From an uncultured Phycisphaerae bacterium (lineage in GTDB: Bacteria > Planctomycetota > Phycisphaerae > UBA1845 > PWPN01), in contig CALLOB010000100.1 of NCBI GenBank assembly GCA_938005315.1, positions 1 through 41,527 of the forward strand: a DNA stretch of 41,527 bases. Direction: 5' to 3'. The position numbers and the translations under genes are program-made. The notes below the pieces were generated by a model. It made no database searches. It had not been told where the DNA came from and saw only the letters and a program-made list of their open reading frames with translations. Shown here one piece after another: positions 1 to 7,532 of this stretch (its first letter is position 1; each line of letters begins with the position of its first letter).

Positions 1-1188
1 CACGTTGGCGGCCTTGGCGTTGATCTGGGCGGCCAGGGAGGCCAGGGTCTCATCCGCGCCGATGCCGTCGAGGTCCACGGTGATGGTGCTGGTCCGCGAC
101 AGGCCGGTATCGCTGTCGCGGACGGTCAGCAGGAACGAGCCGTTGCGGGGTGTGAGGTCCAGTCCGGCGGCGGCGCTGTTCAGCGCCGCGGCGGGATCCA
201 GCACGTCGAACGTCCCGGTCAGGCTGGTGAAACCGGTCAGTCCCTGGCCGGAGGCGTGGACCTTGTTGACTTCCTGGATCAGGGCCCGGGCCAGGCCGTT
301 GAGCCGCTCGATCTGGCCGAAGATCAGCTCGTCGCGGGCCCGAACCTGCCCGGCGATACGGCCTCCGCGCAGCTCGACGCCGCTGTTGTTGTCCTTGAAC
401 CGCACCACGGTGCGGGTGTAGCCGCCCTGGGTTTCCTGAGTAGTCGTGAGCCCGCGGACGAGCCCGTCCTGGATGAGCGGTTCGTTCCCCACGTAGACGT
501 AGATCCCTCCGTTGGGCTGCTCGCGCACCTCGACCTGGATGAGCTCGGCCAGCTCGCGGAGCAGCCGGTCGCGCTGGTCGCGCAGGGCGGCCGCCCCACC
601 GCGACCGGTGCTCTCCACCGCGGCGATCCGGACGTTGAGGTCGCCGATCTCGCGGCAGATGTCGTCGGCCCGGCCGACGGTGGTGGCGATGTCCTGGTTG
701 ATTTCGTCGGCCAGGGCGAGGATCTCGCCGCGCTGCCGGCGGATCTCGGCGGCGACCTCGTTGCCGTAGGCGATGGCCATGCCGCGGACGCCGGCCTCGT
801 GGGGCTGGTTCTGCACATTGCTGAAGGCGTTGAAGAACGCCTGCAGCAGCGTGGAGAGGTCCGCGTCCGAGAGCTCGTTCATCACGCCCTCGATGCGACC
901 GAGCATCTGCTGCTGCACGAGCGTGCCGGCCTCGTTGCCCATGGCGATGCGGAGCCGGTTCTCCAGGGTTTCGTCGATGTTGCGGCGCAGGGCGCTCAGG
1001 GCGACGCCCGCTCCGGGGGTGAACCCCTCGGGAAGCTGGACGCCGCCGATCGGCGAGAGCACCGCGGTCTGGCGGGTGTAGCCGTCCACGCCCGCGTTGG
1101 TGATGTTCTGTCCGACGACCTGCAACGCGCTCTGGTAGCTCAGCAGCGCGCTTCGGCCGATCTGGAGTGCTCCGGTGGTCAGACTCAT
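1..1188 (-). CDS. flgK: Flagellar hook-associated protein 1, FlgK (partial, N-terminal 396 residues)
   Basis: FlgK is the first hook-filament junction protein; it is exported through the flagellar type III system and sits between hook and filament. The visible part starts MSLTTGALQIGRSALLSYQS and carries the N-terminal rod/hook signature at about residues 25-42 (NITNAGVDGYTR), the FlgK counterpart of the usual NIANANTPGYSRQ. A long helical segment with NVQNQP and 'LADEINQDI' follows, as in the family. The frame is open to base 1, so the C-terminal part is off the window; this is an edge truncation, not a broken gene. It is the last visible gene of the flagellar operon, 5 bases after flgN, its export chaperone, which supports the call. 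Confidence 0.93.
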   Translation of the reverse strand, partial: MSLTTGALQIGRSALLSYQSALQVVGQNITNAGVDGYTRQTAVLSPIGGVQLPEGFTPGAGVALSALRRNIDETLENRLRIAMGNEAGTLVQQQMLGRIEGVMNELSDADLSTLLQAFFNAFSNVQNQPHEAGVRGMAIAYGNEVAAEIRRQRGEILALADEINQDIATTVGRADDICREIGDLNVRIAAVESTGRGGAAALRDQRDRLLRELAELIQVEVREQPNGGIYVYVGNEPLIQDGLVRGLTTTQETQGGYTRTVVRFKDNNSGVELRGGRIAGQVRARDELIFGQIERLNGLARALIQEVNKVHASGQGLTGFTSLTGTFDVLDPAAALNSAAAGLDLTPRNGSFLLTVRDSDTGLSRTSTITVDLDGIGADETLASLAAQINAKAANV

Positions 1189-1193
1189 GGCAT

Positions 1194-1709
1194 TTAACCC
1201 ACCGCCTCGAAAACGCCGGCCGTTCCGACCCGCTGGCTCGCGCCCGTGCGCGAGTAGCTCTCGCTCGACCGCCCGCCGGACCGCATGACTTCCAGCACCT
1301 GCCCCAGGTGGACCATCATCTCGCGGGTCACGAGCCCCAGGACCGCCTGGAGTCGCTCGACCTCCCGGACGCGGTCGCGCAGGCCCGCCGCCGCCAGGAG
1401 CAGCTGGCTGCGGCGCGGCTCGGGCAGTCGCCCGGCCAGTTCGCTGGTGGTCGCGTCCCGGGGGGCCGCGTGACCCGTGGCCTCGGCGAGCCTGCGGGCC
1501 AGCTGACGGCCGAGGCCCTCGCGTTCGCGGAGTCGTCCGACCAGTTCCTGCTCGACGGCCGCGGCGGCCTGGATCCGGTCGGCGTCGGCCTGCCGCACGG
1601 CCTCCAGCCGTTCGCGCATCCGGGAGGCCAGCTCGTAGTAGAGCTCGCAGAGCTGCCCGAGCATCCGCACCAGGTCGCGGGCCAGGATGTCGGCCTTCAG
1701 GGCGTTCAC
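1194..1709 (-). CDS. flgN: FlgN-like flagellar export chaperone
   Basis: A 171-residue, strongly helical, charged protein (Arg/Glu/Leu rich, no signal peptide) in the position where FlgN sits in many flagellar operons, directly upstream of flgK. FlgN binds the C-terminus of FlgK and FlgL in the cytoplasm and delivers them to the export gate. I read the start as GTG at 1709, which overlaps the flgJ stop (GTGA), so the two are translationally coupled. Sequence identity within the FlgN family is low, so the call rests on size, helical pattern and neighbours. Residues about 140-171 (Ser/Gly/Arg rich) look like a disordered tail. Confidence 0.75.
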   Translation of the reverse strand: MNALKADILARDLVRMLGQLCELYYELASRMRERLEAVRQADADRIQAAAAVEQELVGRLREREGLGRQLARRLAEATGHAAPRDATTSELAGRLPEPRRSQLLLAAAGLRDRVREVERLQAVLGLVTREMMVHLGQVLEVMRSGGRSSESYSRTGASQRVGTAGVFEAVG

Positions 1710-2041
1710 TCGGTCACCCTCCCGGCCAGGCGCCGGCAGATCGTGTCGCTGAGGCTGTTGTGCATCGCCAGGCTGGCGCGGCGGGCGAGTTCGTCGTCCA
1801 GCTGGGCCCGGAACATCTCCTCGCCGCGGCCGCCGTGTCCGTACCGGCCCTTGAGCACCGACTCGCGGGCCATCTTGAGCATCGGGGCGAAGAAGGTGAC
1901 CCCGACGATCTCCTGTGCCGCCTGCCGGAGCATCTCGAGCCGTCGTTCGCGGCCGGCTCCGGCCACCTCCGAAGGGCGCAGCTCCCTGACGGCGGTGACG
2001 TTCGAACTCAGCGGTCCGCTGTCCATCGTCGTTGCCCTCAT
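1706..2041 (-). CDS. flgJ: FlgJ N-terminal-type rod-capping protein (single domain)
   Basis: A 111-residue protein matching the rod-binding half of FlgJ: QAAQEIVGVTFFAPMLKMAR, then 'GGRGEEMFRAQLDDELARRAS', is the family core (FVgllLkqMr ... ggg.geemf..mldq.la). FlgJ caps the growing rod in the periplasm. The muramidase domain fused in enterobacterial FlgJ is absent, as in many other phyla; a separate lytic enzyme must open the wall. I chose ATG at 2041 because it overlaps the flgI stop in an ATGA; another in-frame ATG lies five codons later at 2026. The gene overlaps flgN at its 3' end. Confidence 0.85.
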   Translation of the reverse strand: MRATTMDSGPLSSNVTAVRELRPSEVAGAGRERRLEMLRQAAQEIVGVTFFAPMLKMARESVLKGRYGHGGRGEEMFRAQLDDELARRASLAMHNSLSDTICRRLAGRVTE

Positions 2042-3204
2042 GGCTCCACGGTCAGTGCCGCATGCAGCTTGCCGGTCCGGTGCAGCTGCTCGATGATTGC
2101 GATCTTGTCCGGCGCCGGGACCCGCAGCTGGTTCAGGGCCTCCAGCAGGTCGGTGAGCCGGGCCCCGCCCTTGCGTTGCGGATCCACACCGATGAACTCC
2201 TGCTGAACCACGCGCGGCGCGATCGGATCCGGCGGCGGCGCCGGCACCAGGGCGGTGATGGTCAGCCCCTTGTAGGTGATGACGACCGGGGAAATCTCCG
2301 CGTCGCCGGTGATCACCACCGACTGGGCGGCATGGTTGATGCGCACGCGGGCCTCGGTCAGCGGCATGAACAGCTGGAGGTTCTCGATCCGGGCCAGGAA
2401 CGGCGCCGGGTTGCCGCGTTCCGACGGCGGGATCCGCACGACCACCGTCCGCGGGTCGAACGCCATGGCGATCTCGGCGGACCGTCGGTCGCCGGCGGCC
2501 TCGGAAATCGCGTTGTCCTCGTTGATGTGCTGGGCGATGGTGTGGGCCACGGCCCACTCGGCGTGCGGTTCCTCGATGACCAGCGTGACGTAGGGCTCGT
2601 CCGGCCGCAGCCAGTCCAGGGAGCGGGCCCGGCCGAGGGCCTCGTTGAGGCTGAGCTCCGAGCCCAGGGCGATGTAGTTGTGGATCCAGTCCTGCTCGAT
2701 GGTCGCCCCGCGGACGATCCGACCGACGGTCGGGGTCAGCGGGTCGGCGATCTGCACGGGTCCGGAGGCCAGGGCCATGACCCGGTCGTCGTCGGGATTG
2801 GGCCCGAACAGGTGGGTCAGGAAGAGCCGCCCGCCGGCCAGGCTCTTGGCCGCCCCGACGCTGCTGACCTTCACATCCACCTGGTCCCCCTCGCGCACGC
2901 CGTCGGCCGGCAGGAGGGCCTCGACCTCGACGATGGCCACGTTCTTGGCGTTCTTGAGTTCGTCCAGCGAGACCGCCGAGATGCGGAAGCTCTGGTACAG
3001 CTGGGCCAGGGAGCGCATCGTGGGGGCGAACTTGCCTCCGTCGCCGGTGCCGTTGAGACCCACGACCAGCCCGAAGCCCACGATGCGGTTGGGGCGGCAA
3101 CCCTGCAGGTGGGTGATATCGCCGATCTTCACGGCCGGCGCCCGGGCCGGCAGGACCAGCATCAGCGCCCATGCGATCGGGATTGTCCTGAACCACCGGT
3201 TCAT
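2038..3204 (-). CDS. flgI: Flagellar P-ring protein FlgI
   Basis: FlgI forms the P-ring around the distal rod in the peptidoglycan layer. The 388-residue product begins with a Sec signal peptide (MNRWFRTIPIAWALMLVLPA) and continues with the FlgI hallmark 'VKIGDITHLQGCRPNRIVGFGLVVGLNGTGD' (split here for length: VKIGDITHLQG, NRIVGFGLVVGLNGTGD). The C-terminal segment has 'QSVVITGDAEISPVVITYKGLTI', also typical. The start at 3204 is preceded by GGAG six bases upstream; a longer frame exists upstream but would bury the signal peptide. It overlaps flgJ by ATGA. The presence of a P-ring implies a peptidoglycan wall, in line with murD nearby. Confidence 0.95.
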   Translation of the reverse strand: MNRWFRTIPIAWALMLVLPARAPAVKIGDITHLQGCRPNRIVGFGLVVGLNGTGDGGKFAPTMRSLAQLYQSFRISAVSLDELKNAKNVAIVEVEALLPADGVREGDQVDVKVSSVGAAKSLAGGRLFLTHLFGPNPDDDRVMALASGPVQIADPLTPTVGRIVRGATIEQDWIHNYIALGSELSLNEALGRARSLDWLRPDEPYVTLVIEEPHAEWAVAHTIAQHINEDNAISEAAGDRRSAEIAMAFDPRTVVVRIPPSERGNPAPFLARIENLQLFMPLTEARVRINHAAQSVVITGDAEISPVVITYKGLTITALVPAPPPDPIAPRVVQQEFIGVDPQRKGGARLTDLLEALNQLRVPAPDKIAIIEQLHRTGKLHAALTVEP

Positions 3205-3250
3205 TTCGATCTCCAGGGCGGCGCGGCGACCCGGCACGCCGCCCGCCGCG

Positions 3251-4030
3251 TCAGAACGGCCTCACGAAGTCCAGGATCCGCGGAATCCAGCCGCGTGTGG
3301 TGGCGTCCCGGACCGCGCCGGAGTTCTTCTCCACCAGGACCAGGTCGGACAGCTGCGTACTGAGGATGGTGTTGTCGGCGGTCACGTCCTCGGCGCGGCA
3401 CACGCCGGTCATCGTGATCGTCAGCACCTCCTCGTCGTGCGTCTCGGACATCGTGGCCTCGATCACCAGGTTGCCGTTGGGCTTGACGTCCACGATCCGC
3501 GCGCCGATGCGGGTCTCGAAGACGTCCTTGCGGTTGTTCTGTCCGTCGGTCTCGTACTTGTTGTCCAGGTCGAACTTGAAGCCCGGCCGCCCGTTGCTCA
3601 GTCTGTCCTGGCCCAGGTGACGCCAGTCGTCGTAGAACCGCCACCAGTTCGAGAGTTCGCCGTCGATCGCCCACTTGCGCTCGCTGTCCATCTTGGCCTT
3701 GGACTCGTAGCGCTTGTGCTGCCGTACGACGATGGTGAGCAGGTCGTGGACCTTGAACTTACGCGGCGGCATGGACGGCAGGGCGATGTACGAAACACGT
3801 TCGAGCGTCCGGGCCATCGGACGGATCCGGTCGCGCGGCGGCGCGGCGTCGAAGACCGGTCCCGGAGACGCGGCCGGCGGGCCCAGGCCCTGGCCGTTCT
3901 GAGCCGCGACCGAGTGCATCGAGCGGGCCGGCGGGGTGCGCAGCAGCGAGGAGCTCTGGGCCTGCACCTGCATCTGCGGCACGGCGACCGCCCAGACCGC
4001 CGGCAAGAGCATCACCACGCGACGCATCAT
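3251..4030 (-). CDS. flgH: Flagellar L-ring protein FlgH, apparently without a lipobox
   Basis: FlgH builds the L-ring in the outer membrane. The 259-residue product has the family core: 'KFKVHDLLTIVV' (about 90-101), then the later block 'VFETRIGARIVDVKPNGNLV' and the C-terminal 'VTADNTILSTQLSDLVLV'. Proteobacterial FlgH is a lipoprotein with Cys at the signal-peptidase II site. Here the N-terminus MMRRVVMLLPAVWAVAVPQM continues QVQAQS and has no Cys; the only Cys is internal (TGVCRAED). It may therefore be cut by signal peptidase I. The start (ATGATG at 4030) follows a strong GGAGGTG site and overlaps the flgA stop codon. Confidence 0.93.
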   Translation of the reverse strand: MMRRVVMLLPAVWAVAVPQMQVQAQSSSLLRTPPARSMHSVAAQNGQGLGPPAASPGPVFDAAPPRDRIRPMARTLERVSYIALPSMPPRKFKVHDLLTIVVRQHKRYESKAKMDSERKWAIDGELSNWWRFYDDWRHLGQDRLSNGRPGFKFDLDNKYETDGQNNRKDVFETRIGARIVDVKPNGNLVIEATMSETHDEEVLTITMTGVCRAEDVTADNTILSTQLSDLVLVEKNSGAVRDATTRGWIPRILDFVRPF

Positions 4031-5208
4031 TGTTCACCTCCCGCGGGCCGGCCGCCGGCTCCCGGCGTGACTTCGGCCGACCGCAGACCGGTTACCGTGG
4101 CCACGAAGGTCTCCCGCGAAGCCTCGTTCTTCAGCGTCACCGGCTGGCCGTAACCGGCCTCGGACAGCGATCGGGCCACCATCTTGATCCGCAGGCCTCC
4201 CTGGCCCGCCCACACCGTGACCAGGTCGTTGCGCGACACCAGCGGCACCGGCTCGATGTCGCGGGCCGTCAATACAGCGCCCCTGGCGATCAGCGACCGG
4301 GCCCGCTGCCCGATGAAGACCCCGGGGTCCGTGGCGCCGAGGCCCTCGGCCCGAGTGAAGCTGCGCGGCTCGACGGTCAGATCGTCGCGCCCGATGACCT
4401 GGCCGCTGTTGATCGGGCCGGCGGCCACGACCACGTTGCGGTTCAGCGAAACCTCGACCAGGGCGGCAAGCTGCTGCCGCAGCCGGCCGTGCTCGTAGAC
4501 CCCGACCTCCAGCGGCACCATGCCCAGGAGGCGTTCGCCGCGATCGGTGATCCGGAACTCATAGGGCGGGCTGGCCAGGCCCAGCGAACGGGCCAGGCCG
4601 GCGCCGAAGCGCACCACCGGCGTGCCACCCAGGTCGCTGAGCCGACCGGCAATGTGGTCCCGGACCGCCTGTTCAAGCGTGCGGGACGGGGCCGGGCCGG
4701 CCGGGCGGGTGGCCGATGCCGGCTCGGCGGCGATTCGGGCCGCAGGCGCCGGCTGGGTCGTCCCTGAGGGAAGGATCGTGCCGCTGGAGGCTTCCGGGGC
4801 CGGGCGGGAGGTTGCGGTTTCGGCCGGTCGGCGGATCTCGCAGGCCAGGCTGCCGCGGAAGGTCCACCGGCCGAGATTGGCCCCGCGAGCCGCGAGAATG
4901 CTCTGCAGCTCACCCAACTGCAGGACGATGCGCTCCCCGGCGGGAGGGGCCGTAGCCACCGTCCAGTCGGCAACCAGCTCAGCGCCTTCGCCTCGAAGGG
5001 ACGCCAGATCGGCCAGCCGGACCTCGTCGCCTGAGACCGTGGCCGAAGGGTGGAGATGCACCACCGTCTCGCCGGGCGCGGCGGAGTCGGCCGGAGCGGG
5101 CCGAGCCGGACCGCCGGCGGCCAGCACCGCCGCCAGCGCGGCGCTCATCATCCGTCGCGCCGTGCGGCTCCCGCGTTCAGCCGACATGTCCCATCGCGCA
5201 TCCTGCAT
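4027..5208 (-). CDS. flgA: FlgA-type P-ring assembly chaperone (SAF domain), extended
   Basis: FlgA is a periplasmic chaperone for P-ring (FlgI) assembly. The 393-residue product has an N-terminal Ala-rich hydrophobic segment (about 20-40, a likely signal peptide), a middle part with a Pro/Ala linker (about 125-165), and a C-terminal SAF-like domain: 'LNRNVVVAAGPINSGQVIGRDDL', 'FIGQRARSLIARGAVLTARDIEP', 'GLRIKMVARSLSEAGYGQ'. Enterobacterial FlgA is about 220 residues; the extra N-terminal half and linker are the unusual part. The start at 5208 has GGAGG about six bases upstream. It overlaps flgH by ATGATG, so chaperone and ring proteins are co-translated. The 162 bases between flgG and flgA hold no gene or clear promoter that I can see. 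Confidence 0.88.
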   Translation of the reverse strand: MQDARWDMSAERGSRTARRMMSAALAAVLAAGGPARPAPADSAAPGETVVHLHPSATVSGDEVRLADLASLRGEGAELVADWTVATAPPAGERIVLQLGELQSILAARGANLGRWTFRGSLACEIRRPAETATSRPAPEASSGTILPSGTTQPAPAARIAAEPASATRPAGPAPSRTLEQAVRDHIAGRLSDLGGTPVVRFGAGLARSLGLASPPYEFRITDRGERLLGMVPLEVGVYEHGRLRQQLAALVEVSLNRNVVVAAGPINSGQVIGRDDLTVEPRSFTRAEGLGATDPGVFIGQRARSLIARGAVLTARDIEPVPLVSRNDLVTVWAGQGGLRIKMVARSLSEAGYGQPVTLKNEASRETFVATVTGLRSAEVTPGAGGRPAGGEQ

Positions 5209-5370
5209 GGACGACCTCCGCGTCGCTGATGGTGCTCCGGGCCCGCATGTGTCCGCTGCCCGGTGCGTCCTGCCTTCGATCTCGCCCGATCGGGCCTCCC
5301 GCTGGTCTGCGGCCGCAGCCGCGTTCCTCCGTCACAGTCCCCGCGGGCTCATCCGCCCGCGCTTACCGGC

Positions 5371-6186
5371 TTACCGTCGCAGCAACGAGATCGCGCGCAG
5401 GGCCTCGTCGGCGCTCTGCACGACCTGCGAGTTCAGCTCGAACCCGCGCTGCGTGAAGATCAGCTCCACCAGTTCGCGGACCGGTTCGACGTTGCTGCCC
5501 TCCAGGTGCCCCTGGATCAGCCCGCCCAGCCCCTCTTCCAGGGGATTGCCCTCGATGGGCGTTCCGGAGGCTTCGGACTCCACGAACAGGTTCTTGCCGA
5601 CCTGCAGCAGCCCCTCGGGGTTCACGAAGCGGGCCAGCTGGATCTGGCCCACCTCGGTGCCTTCCGGGCCGCCGCCGGGCTGTTTGACGATCACCTTGCC
5701 GTCGCGTCCGACGGTGATGCTGCTTTCAATCGTGTCCTCCGGCAGGGTGATGGGCGGTTCCAGCAGCGATCCCTCGCTGTTGGCCAGGACCAGGTAGCCG
5801 TTGGCATTGCGGACGAAATTGCCCGCCCGGGTGTAGGCCACGGTCTCCTGGCCGTTGTAGTAGGTCTTCACCTGGAAGAAGCCTTCGCCGTCGATGGCCA
5901 GATCCAGCTTCTTGCCGGTCGGGTCCACCGTGCCCTGCTCGAAGTTCAGCTGCGTGCCGGACACCTGCACGCCCAGTCCGACCAGGATCCCGTGCGGGCT
6001 GGGCTCGTCGTTGACGTCGCGGACGCCGGGTTCGCGTCGTACCTGGTAGAACAGGTCCTCGAAGTTGACCCGCGACCGCTTGAAGCCGACGGTGTTGATG
6101 TTGGCGATGTTGTTGGCCACGACGTTGAGCTTCTCGTCGAGGGCCTTCATGCCCGTCGCGGCCGCATGCAATGCCGTCACTGCCAT
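5371..6186 (-). CDS. flgG: Flagellar distal rod protein FlgG
   Basis: FlgG forms the distal rod that crosses the P- and L-rings. The 271-residue product has the N-terminal rod motif 'LNVVANNIANINTVGFKRSR' at about 20-39, the FlgG-type segment 'FEDLFYQVRREPG', 'LDLAIDGEGFFQV' and the C-terminal 'SNVEPVRELVELIFTQRGFELNSQ'. Length is close to the family norm (about 260). The start at 6186 has an AGGGAAG site eight bases upstream. It lies 35 bases after flgF, the usual flgFG pairing. Confidence 0.96.
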   Translation of the reverse strand: MAVTALHAAATGMKALDEKLNVVANNIANINTVGFKRSRVNFEDLFYQVRREPGVRDVNDEPSPHGILVGLGVQVSGTQLNFEQGTVDPTGKKLDLAIDGEGFFQVKTYYNGQETVAYTRAGNFVRNANGYLVLANSEGSLLEPPITLPEDTIESSITVGRDGKVIVKQPGGGPEGTEVGQIQLARFVNPEGLLQVGKNLFVESEASGTPIEGNPLEEGLGGLIQGHLEGSNVEPVRELVELIFTQRGFELNSQVVQSADEALRAISLLRR

Positions 6187-6221
6187 CGCGTCAGCTTCCC
6201 TGCCTGCCCGTCAGACTCCCG

Positions 6222-6983
6222 TCACCGCAGACGGGCGATATCGTTGACCGCCCGGGCCAGCGTCGCGTCCGCCAGCCCGATCATCGTGGCGTTCATCTGG
6301 TACGCCCGGCTGACCTCGATCATCGCAACCATGGCTCTGGCCGGATCGACCGTGGAGCTCTCGATGAAGCCCGGACGGATGGCCGCCTCGGCGGGGCGTA
6401 TGTCGGTGCCCTCGGCCTTCAGCAGACCGCCGCCGAGCTTGACCAGTCGGCTGCGGTCGGCGGCATCGACCACCCCGAGCCGGGCCACCCGGACCGATCC
6501 GGCCCGCAGGCTGCCGTCGGCGTCCAGACGCAGCGGTCCGGAGGCCTCGGCCGGCACCGTGATCGGCAAGCCCTCGTCGCTGAGCACCGGCAGGCCGCCC
6601 GCGGCCGTCACCAGCCGGCCCTCGGCGTTCACCGCAAAGCGACCGTCCCGGGTGTAACGGACCTGGTCCCCGTCCTGCACGGTGAAGAAGCCGTCGCCCA
6701 CCAGGGCCGCGTCCAGGGGGCCTCCGGTGCGTTCCAGGGGCCCCTGCTCGAAAGAGGTCACGGTCGGCGCGACCAGCGAGCCGCCGGTCAGACCGTCCAA
6801 TGTCCGGTGGCGCAGCCCGGGGTCGCCCGGGCGCTCGCGGGTTTCCGGAGGCCGTTCGCGGACCAGGGTGAGATCGTGCTTGAAGCCCGGCGTGGAGGCG
6901 TTGGCCAGGTTGTTGGCCAGCACCTCCAGCCGGTACTGGTTCAACTGCAGGCCCCCCGCGGACTGGTACAAGCCGTAAATCAC
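6222..6983 (-). CDS. flgF: Flagellar proximal rod protein FlgF
   Basis: The 253-residue product is a second rod/hook-family protein: 'LNQYRLEVLANNLANASTPG' near residues 14-33, 'ALVGDGFFTVQDGDQVRYTRDG' in the middle and 'VDPARAMVAMIEVSRAYQMN' at the C-terminus. The start is GTG at 6983 (VIYGLYQSAGG), matching the family MIRGLYxAASGM start; the frame stays open further upstream but without family resemblance. It follows a small ORF by 13 bases and precedes flgG. FlgF/FlgG assignment follows gene order and the shorter, more divergent middle region here. Confidence 0.9.
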   Translation of the reverse strand: MIYGLYQSAGGLQLNQYRLEVLANNLANASTPGFKHDLTLVRERPPETRERPGDPGLRHRTLDGLTGGSLVAPTVTSFEQGPLERTGGPLDAALVGDGFFTVQDGDQVRYTRDGRFAVNAEGRLVTAAGGLPVLSDEGLPITVPAEASGPLRLDADGSLRAGSVRVARLGVVDAADRSRLVKLGGGLLKAEGTDIRPAEAAIRPGFIESSTVDPARAMVAMIEVSRAYQMNATMIGLADATLARAVNDIARLR

Positions 6984-6996
6984 GCCGATTCCCGCC

Positions 6997-7197
6997 TCAG
7001 TCGCCCGCCGGTTCTTCCCGGCCGGCCGAATCCGATCCGCCGAGTGCCCGGCACGCCGGACGGGCGATCCGTGCCCGTTCCAGCATGTGCAGCGCCCCGG
7101 CCAGTTCCGCCGCGCGGCGGATACGTGCGCCGATGGTGGTCCAATCCGTGGACCCCGCGATGCCATCCATTGCCCGGCGAACGATTCGCCTGCCCAT
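6997..7197 (-). CDS. Small hypothetical protein (66 residues), first gene of the flagellar operon
   Basis: Not recognised. ATG at 7197 has GGAG seven bases upstream, the frame is 66 codons, and the stop lies 13 bases before the flgF start, all typical of an operon gene. The product starts MGRRIVRRAMDGIAGS and has a helical middle (IGARIRRAAELAGALHMLER) and a charged, probably disordered end. It has no signal peptide or membrane segment. It lies about 80 bases downstream of the predicted transcription start of the sigma-54 promoter at 7288-7302. It could be a leader peptide, a regulator or export partner, or a chance frame in GC-rich DNA. Confidence 0.5.
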   Translation of the reverse strand: MGRRIVRRAMDGIAGSTDWTTIGARIRRAAELAGALHMLERARIARPACRALGGSDSAGREEPAGD

Positions 7198-7287
7198 CGG
7201 CACACTCCATGCACACGGCCGGCGGCCGGAACCTCCGCGCCGCCGACACCGGGGCGGAGGCGCATGGCCACCGACCCGCGTGGCTAC

Positions 7288-7302
7288 GCAACTGCCGTGC
7301 CA
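7288..7302 (-). promoter_or_regulatory. Sigma-54 promoter of the flagellar operon
   Basis: On the minus strand the sequence reads TGGCAC-GGCAG-TTGC, a match to the RpoN consensus with the invariant GG and GC exactly 10 bases apart. Expected transcription start is about 12 bases downstream (near 7276), about 80 bases before the small ORF and about 290 before flgF. Many bacteria drive rod/hook genes from sigma-54 promoters, so position and type agree. Confidence 0.72.
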
Positions 7303-7353
7303 GTCATCTGCGGCATGAGAATTGCTGGAGCCCAGCCGCGGCAGTATTTCCAT

Positions 7354-7378
7354 TAAGTCTTTTCAGAGAAGCGACTTA
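7354..7378. promoter_or_regulatory. Inverted repeat, candidate enhancer-binding site upstream of the sigma-54 promoter
   Basis: TAAGTC-N13-GACTTA, a perfect 6+6 inverted repeat in an AT-rich patch (about 7343-7395) of otherwise GC-rich DNA. Its centre is about 90 bases upstream of the predicted sigma-54 transcription start, the usual distance for an activator of the FleQ/FlrC/NtrC type. No activator gene is in the window. The rest of the 7198-7532 gap shows nothing else I can support. Confidence 0.35.
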
Positions 7379-7532
7379 CGTACTTTGTTAAAATGGGAGA
7401 TTTCATAGCCCCCTCGTGTGCGGCTTTTCAGGGGACTCGCGCAAAGGCTGCGTGTCGCCCGCAAGACTTGCCGGTGGCTGTCGCGGACAGAGACCGGTGC
7501 CTGTTGCGGGCCGAGAGAGGTCGCCGGGGTCA

